From assembly GCF_020905335.1 (NCBI RefSeq), contig NZ_JAJJMN010000001.1:620001-684000 (forward strand): a stretch of DNA of 64,000 nucleotides, in the 5' to 3' direction. Positions 60,024-64,000 of this stretch are shown here, in pieces. Under the pieces are notes generated by a model that did not search any database, was not told where the DNA came from, and was given only the letters and a program-made list of their open reading frames with translations. Source of the stretch: Flavobacterium lipolyticum (lineage in GTDB: Bacteria; Bacteroidota; Bacteroidia; Flavobacteriales; Flavobacteriaceae). The translations under genes and the position numbers were made by a program. Numbering within the stretch: position 1 is the stretch's first letter; every line of letters starts with the position of its first letter.

Positions 60024-60251
60024 TTACTCTTCGTAACGGTTTATTTCACGATCGTAAAACTCGTTTGCCAAAACAATTAGGCCTTCCATTTCAGCATTTA
60101 ACTCTGCTTCATCAAGATCTTCTGCTTCTTCCATGAATTCTACCTCATCATCTTTTAAATTGATAATGAATCTTGGATAATCCAGGTGAATGATGAAAAT
60201 ATCATCTGGAAAATCAGTATTGTCTCCGAGTAAAAATTTAGGTAATTCCAT
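60024..60251 (-). CDS. small acidic conserved protein
   Basis: A 75-residue highly acidic protein (MELPKFLLGDNTDFPDDIFI...). The first half is strand-like with FIIHLDYPRFIIN, and the second is a Glu/Asp-rich helix ending DREINRYEE. No signal or membrane segment. It resembles small cytoplasmic proteins widely present in Flavobacteriaceae, but I cannot name a function. It lies between the LtaS-like and MATE genes on the same strand, with ~40 bp to the former. Confidence 0.7.
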   Translation of the reverse strand: MELPKFLLGDNTDFPDDIFIIHLDYPRFIINLKDDEVEFMEEAEDLDEAELNAEMEGLIVLANEFYDREINRYEE

Positions 60252-60355
60252 TTGTATTGATTTATTATTTTTATGTATTGGCTCACCAATTGCAGCGGTT
60301 TTAAGGGGTTTTAAAATCTCTTTTTAGCTGCAACTGATTCTTTTGCAGTCCAAAT

Positions 60356-61741
60356 TTAAGTATTTGAAACTGAATTTCTGATTAATTTTTTAGTCAGGTA
60401 ATGAAATCTAAGATAAAGAAATATTGCAGCAGTCGTTAATCCCGCCAAAAGTCCTATCCAAACTCCCTGCGCTTTTAGCTCTGTATATTCAGCAAGGTAA
60501 TAGGAAATCGGAAAACCAACGATCCAATAGGCTACAAATGTAATGTACATCGGGATTTTTACATCCTGTAATCCACGTAATGCTCCCAGAACAACCACCT
60601 GAATTCCATCAGAAATTTGAAAAACGGCTGCTATTAAAAGTAATTTTGACGCGATACCGATTACCTCGTTGTTATCCAGAAGCTGCCCTCCGTTTTCCAT
60701 ATTCAAAAACATATGAGGCAGGAAATCATGAAACGCTACAAAGAGAATCGCAAAGAATGTTTCGATGATAATCGCGAGCAAAAAGATCGAACGCGCTACC
60801 ACCACTAAGTTTTTATAGTCCATCAAACCTCTTTGATTGCTTACTCTAATCATCGAAGTTACACTTAATCCCATAGCAAACATAAAAGTCATTGACGCCA
60901 GACTTAAAGCAATTTGATTGGCGGCCTGACTGGTTTTTCCAATGTTTCCGCAAAGCCAGATCGACGCAGTAAACAAAACCACTTCAAAAAGCATTTGCAT
61001 TGCCGATGGAAATCCGATACTGATTATTTTTTTAAGGGTCTCTTTTTTGATTTGATTAAAACTAAAGTTTTTAAAGAAACGTTTCAAATCGTTTCTTCTT
61101 GAAAGCATGATGTGCATGAACATCACTAAAAATATTCTTGAAATCACCGTCCCCAATGCTGCTCCGATAATTCCCATTTTTGGAAAAATCCAGATTCCGT
61201 AGATCAACATGTAGTTGATTCCAACGTGCAGCACATTGGCCATAATCATCGCATACATGGAATATTTGGTCAGTGAAAGTCCGTCGGCAAATTGTTTGTA
61301 CCCCTGATACACAATTAATGGGATCAAAGAAAAGGCAACCCAATCCAGATACGGTTTCGCAAGAGCAATTACATCGGCTGGCTGCTCTAGTAACTCCATT
61401 AACGGTTTGGCCAAAACAATAACTCCAAAAAGTATCAGTCCTAACAAGATGCATAAAAACAATCCGTGATGAAACGCGGAACGAATTTTACTATCATTTT
61501 TTTCGGCGTCACCTTCTGCTACAATTGGTGTAATGGCAGTCGAAAAACCAATCCCTAACGACATGGCGATAAAAATCAAACTGTTTCCTAACGAAACGGC
61601 TGCCAATTCTGTACTTCCTAACTTTCCTACCATTATATTGTCGACAATTCCTATTAGGGTATGTCCGACCATTCCTAATATAATGGGGTATGCTAATTTT
61701 AAATTATATGAAAACTCTTTGGTATACTGCTTAAAATTCAC
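60356..61741 (-). CDS. MATE family efflux transporter
   Basis: A 461-residue protein with 12 membrane segments. Family landmarks are YPIILGMVGHTLIGIVDNIM, LGSTELAAVSLGNSL and, in the second half, ISIGFPSAMQMLFEVVLF. MATE proteins export cationic compounds using Na+ or H+ gradients. The conserved Asp in the first repeat (IVDNIMVG) is present. No regulator or drug-resistance genes adjoin it, so substrate is unknown. Confidence 0.95.
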   Translation of the reverse strand: MNFKQYTKEFSYNLKLAYPIILGMVGHTLIGIVDNIMVGKLGSTELAAVSLGNSLIFIAMSLGIGFSTAITPIVAEGDAEKNDSKIRSAFHHGLFLCILLGLILFGVIVLAKPLMELLEQPADVIALAKPYLDWVAFSLIPLIVYQGYKQFADGLSLTKYSMYAMIMANVLHVGINYMLIYGIWIFPKMGIIGAALGTVISRIFLVMFMHIMLSRRNDLKRFFKNFSFNQIKKETLKKIISIGFPSAMQMLFEVVLFTASIWLCGNIGKTSQAANQIALSLASMTFMFAMGLSVTSMIRVSNQRGLMDYKNLVVVARSIFLLAIIIETFFAILFVAFHDFLPHMFLNMENGGQLLDNNEVIGIASKLLLIAAVFQISDGIQVVVLGALRGLQDVKIPMYITFVAYWIVGFPISYYLAEYTELKAQGVWIGLLAGLTTAAIFLYLRFHYLTKKLIRNSVSNT

Positions 61742-61930
61742 TTCACTTCTTTTTTAGTCGGCAAAGATAATCAGAAGCTTTGGATTCTTTGTTACGATTA
61801 AAAACATAAGCTAATATTAAGTGCTTTTTAAGAGACACCGATATTATATAACAAATCCTAAAAATTATATAACAGAATGTTAAGATTCTGAAACTAATTT
61901 TACACTATTAGAAATTCAAAAATGATTGTC

Positions 61931-62434
61931 ATGAGAAATTTAAAAATGTTATGCCTTGCTGCTTTTGCTTTCTTATACGCCAATACCACTTTCGCTCAGG
62001 ACAGTACCGTTAAGAATTATGATCAGGGTTTTAGATTAGGCTTTGGTTTAAATGGTGGTATCCCGACGGATAATGACTATAAATGGTCACTTGGCGGAGA
62101 TGTTCGTCTGCAGTACGATTTATCTAAAAAAACATCGCTAACCTTAACAACAGGTTTTACAAATCTGTTTATGAAAAATGACGCAAAAGATCTTGGATTC
62201 ATTCCGGCAAAAGCAGGTTTTAAAGCTTTTATCTGGGAAGATCAGTTTTATGTTTTGGGAGAAGTAGGTGCCGGTTTTGCTGTCACAAACGGGTATGACG
62301 ATACTACTTTTTTATGGGCACCGGGAATTGGCTATGCCAACAAATACATTGATATCAGTGTCCGTTATGAAGATTATAATAAATTCAAAACCAATCAGGT
62401 TGCTTTACGTTTAGCTTATGGTTTTGATTTATAA
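61931..62434 (+). CDS. small outer-membrane beta-barrel protein
   Basis: A 167-residue exported protein from ATG 61931 (MRNLKMLCLAAFAFLYANTTFAQ). The mature part consists of eight or so amphipathic strands (FRLGFGLNGGIPT, GGDVRLQYDLSKK, LTLTTGFTNLF, FYVLGEVGAGFAVT...) and ends YGFDL, aromatic-ended as in outer-membrane barrels of the OmpA/OmpX type. It is followed by terminator-like hairpins. Function unknown. Confidence 0.85.
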   Translation: MRNLKMLCLAAFAFLYANTTFAQDSTVKNYDQGFRLGFGLNGGIPTDNDYKWSLGGDVRLQYDLSKKTSLTLTTGFTNLFMKNDAKDLGFIPAKAGFKAFIWEDQFYVLGEVGAGFAVTNGYDDTTFLWAPGIGYANKYIDISVRYEDYNKFKTNQVALRLAYGFDL

Positions 62435-62470
62435 AGATTAAGTTTAATTTATTTTTTTGTTTTTGGTATG

Positions 62471-62500
62471 AACCCGGTAGAAGTTAAATTCTATCGGGTT
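62471..62500 (+). terminator. hairpin after the small barrel gene
   Basis: AACCCGGTAGAA (62471-62482) with TTCTATCGGGTT (62489-62500), one wobble, loop GTTAAA, followed by TGGTGTTTTT. Confidence 0.65.
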
Positions 62501-62529
62501 TGGTGTTTTTAGGAACACGGTACAAAATC

Positions 62530-62562
62530 AAATCCGACAAGTTTTAAAAGCCTGTCGGATTT
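62530..62562. repeat. TCCGACAAG/CCTGTCGGA palindrome, third copy
   Basis: AAATCCGACA (62530-62539) pairs with TGTCGGATTT (62553-62562), followed by GTTTTTTT. The centre AGTTTTAAAAGCC differs by few bases from the copies at 28592 and 28662, ~34 kb away. Confidence 0.8.
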
Positions 62563-62698
62563 TGTTTTTTTGGGGCTACTCTTTTAATGATCAGTAAAAC
62601 CTGATAATTTATATAGGTTTTTTCTTTCTTTTTTATATGCATCAGATTTAATTATTGAGTAAATTAATGGTATTATTCTTATTTAAAAGCCAGATGTT

Positions 62699-64000
62699 AT
62701 GAAAAAGCAATTTTTAATGCCCGTATTTTTTACACTAGTGCTATTTTGCTCTTGTGATGATGGTGAAGTTGTACAAACGGAAAATGCAGCTGTAAACACT
62801 GATGAGAACCATTTGAAGACCGTATCCGCCACAGAATCGGTTACTTTTTTAAAAGATTTTCAGCAACAGCAGTCTACCCAAAAAAACGCTAACTTTAACC
62901 TGACAATAGATTTTCAATCTATAGAACAGATTGATATAACGGATACTGACGCTAAACTAACGGTTGTGAAGGCAGAAACTGGCCTGGACAATGTAGATTC
63001 TAGTATTTTACAAATCAGGATCAATGGAGAATTGCAGACTGTACTTTTTAATTTAATTCCCGAAGAGGGATTCAATAATAAAAAAACAGGAAAGGTGATA
63101 GAGCGTTATGGTGAATTTAGCGGTGCTGTTGTGGTTACCGATTTGAGAGGGGCCGTTCTGAACGATTTCATTTATAAATCCGGAAATTTGCTTGGAGAAG
63201 TGAAGTCTCCGGGTCCTGACCCGATTCCGCTGAACAACGTCAATGTATATCCTAAACCTAAAATAACTGACATCATTTTTCCCTATATTAAACCGGGCTA
63301 TCGCTTTAGAGGCGAAGGCAGTCCGACCAATTATGCCAGTATGGGAGTGGCTTTTGCCAGTTATTATGCCACAGCAATGGTTAACGAAATTGAAAAAAGA
63401 ATAACCGATAAAAACCTGACGCCCTGCCAGAAAGCAGTACTCGAAAAACTAAAAGCCAACAAAAATGTCGATATCGCCAGAATGCTTGCGAGATTGGGAG
63501 CCAATAGTCCTTATACGTTGAATATCACAACAGGAGATTTTAAAGAACCGGCCACTACCAGATATACGCAAAAATCTCCTATATCAAGATTTGATTATAC
63601 GACGATCATTAGTAACGATTATACGGACAGAACAGCATTGTCTTTGGCCGGAAATATTCTTCATGAAGTGGTACATGCTTATTTTTTTAGCCTTCAGGAT
63701 CAGGTCGCCGCTCAGGGAAGCTCTGCGCCGCTAACTGAATTCCCTGCTCTTTTTGAGGTATACATACAACAAAAAGCTCCCAAGGGTGCCTGGATGACTC
63801 CTGATTTACAGCACAAACAAATGGCAGAAACCTATGTCAATGCCATTGCAGCTGCCCTTCAGGAATTTCAAACGGGAAATAGTGCCGCGACTTCTATCAA
63901 ACAGGAATATCTAGATTTGGCTTGGGGAGGTTTATATAAAACACCTGTGTTCGATCAAACTTTTCCGGAAGGGTCGGCGGACAGGAGTAGAATTTTAAAT
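62699..64000 (+). CDS. HExxH lipoprotein, 3' end cut by window edge
   Basis: ATG 62699 opens a frame that stays open for 434 codons to the window end. MKKQFLMPVFFTLVLFCSC gives a lipobox (FCSC), then an acidic linker. The first ~200 residues are beta-rich (STQKNANFNLTIDFQSIEQI...), followed by a helical region around MGVAFASYYATAMVNEIEK. NILHEVVHAYFFS carries HExxH with a downstream Glu (LTEFPALFEVY) as possible third ligand. I do not recognise the family; it could be a zinc metallopeptidase. It is not obviously related to the HExxH protein at 50.6 kb. Confidence 0.75.
   Translation, partial: MKKQFLMPVFFTLVLFCSCDDGEVVQTENAAVNTDENHLKTVSATESVTFLKDFQQQQSTQKNANFNLTIDFQSIEQIDITDTDAKLTVVKAETGLDNVDSSILQIRINGELQTVLFNLIPEEGFNNKKTGKVIERYGEFSGAVVVTDLRGAVLNDFIYKSGNLLGEVKSPGPDPIPLNNVNVYPKPKITDIIFPYIKPGYRFRGEGSPTNYASMGVAFASYYATAMVNEIEKRITDKNLTPCQKAVLEKLKANKNVDIARMLARLGANSPYTLNITTGDFKEPATTRYTQKSPISRFDYTTIISNDYTDRTALSLAGNILHEVVHAYFFSLQDQVAAQGSSAPLTEFPALFEVYIQQKAPKGAWMTPDLQHKQMAETYVNAIAAALQEFQTGNSAATSIKQEYLDLAWGGLYKTPVFDQTFPEGSADRSRILN

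Noticed and set aside
61071..61454. 127-residue open frame on the minus strand
   Set aside because: It lies wholly inside the MATE gene in another frame; the MATE protein has full family motifs, and this frame has odd Cys/His-rich composition.
1..64000. rRNA and tRNA genes
   Set aside because: No rRNA-like stretch or cloverleaf with a GTTCRANYC-type arm was found in the intergenic regions read.

Overview
The window is typical Bacteroidota chromosome, most likely Flavobacterium or a close relative. The evidence is very AT-rich DNA, TAnnTTTG-type -7 promoter boxes, no Shine-Dalgarno usage, many Cys-lipoproteins, a PorP/SprF protein beside a giant SprB-repeat protein with a gliding/type IX C-terminal domain, and families of short intergenic repeats. 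I see no rRNA, tRNA, CRISPR array, transposase or integrase. Both ends cut genes: cinA at the left and an HExxH lipoprotein at the right.

Layout. 1-5.6 kb: minus-strand housekeeping (cinA, an Hpt-domain protein, FAH-family protein, DnaQ-like exonuclease, 2-oxoacid dehydrogenase E2, a GT2 glycosyltransferase). 5.8-8.1 kb: two small exported proteins and a multi-pass acyltransferase-like protein. 8.2-10.4 kb: convergent CpsB-type PHP phosphatase and WcaJ-type sugar transferase, both linked to surface polysaccharide. 10.5-16.9 kb: an exported protein, SprF-like protein and a 1454-residue adhesin. 17.4-22.3 kb: ABC-F protein with a structured leader, four-helix-bundle protein, FKBP lipoprotein, methyltransferase and hydrolase. 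22.4-28.6 kb: lipoprotein, LolD-type ATPase, cobalamin adenosyltransferase, DUF2795 protein and SecA.

28.7-34.5 kb holds the most interesting block: a small Cys-motif protein, two MbnP/MbnH pairs (predicted copper-binding lipoprotein plus MauG-like di-haem enzyme) and an outer-membrane protein with a CDACGC motif. A Flavo-1-like structured RNA lies inside it. The set looks like a duplicated, envelope-anchored metal-handling system in which each MbnH would oxidise tryptophan on its MbnP. The two mbnH genes share an abruptly similar 3' end, which suggests gene conversion.

34.5-37.8 kb: two arrays of hairpin-forming repeats flank a DUF2306/YARHG gene pair. 37.8-42.1 kb: a decayed TrmH-family copy and its intact paralogue form a direct repeat around three unfamiliar genes and a 1-kb gene-free tract. 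42.2-44.5 kb: a compact cassette of APS kinase, aspartyl/asparaginyl hydroxylase and sulfotransferase, which looks like a dedicated sulfation/hydroxylation module.

44.7-64 kb: a cysteine-free sirtuin, purB, a KefB-like antiporter, GH19 chitinase and HExxH lipoproteins, 1-Cys peroxiredoxin, AEC transporter, a Crp-like regulator with DoxX, an Rrf2 regulator with an NAD(P)-binding protein (YwnA/YwnB-like pairing), meaB, an LtaS-like sulfatase, a MATE exporter, a small beta-barrel protein and the truncated HExxH lipoprotein. All functions are read from motifs and context; no database search was possible.
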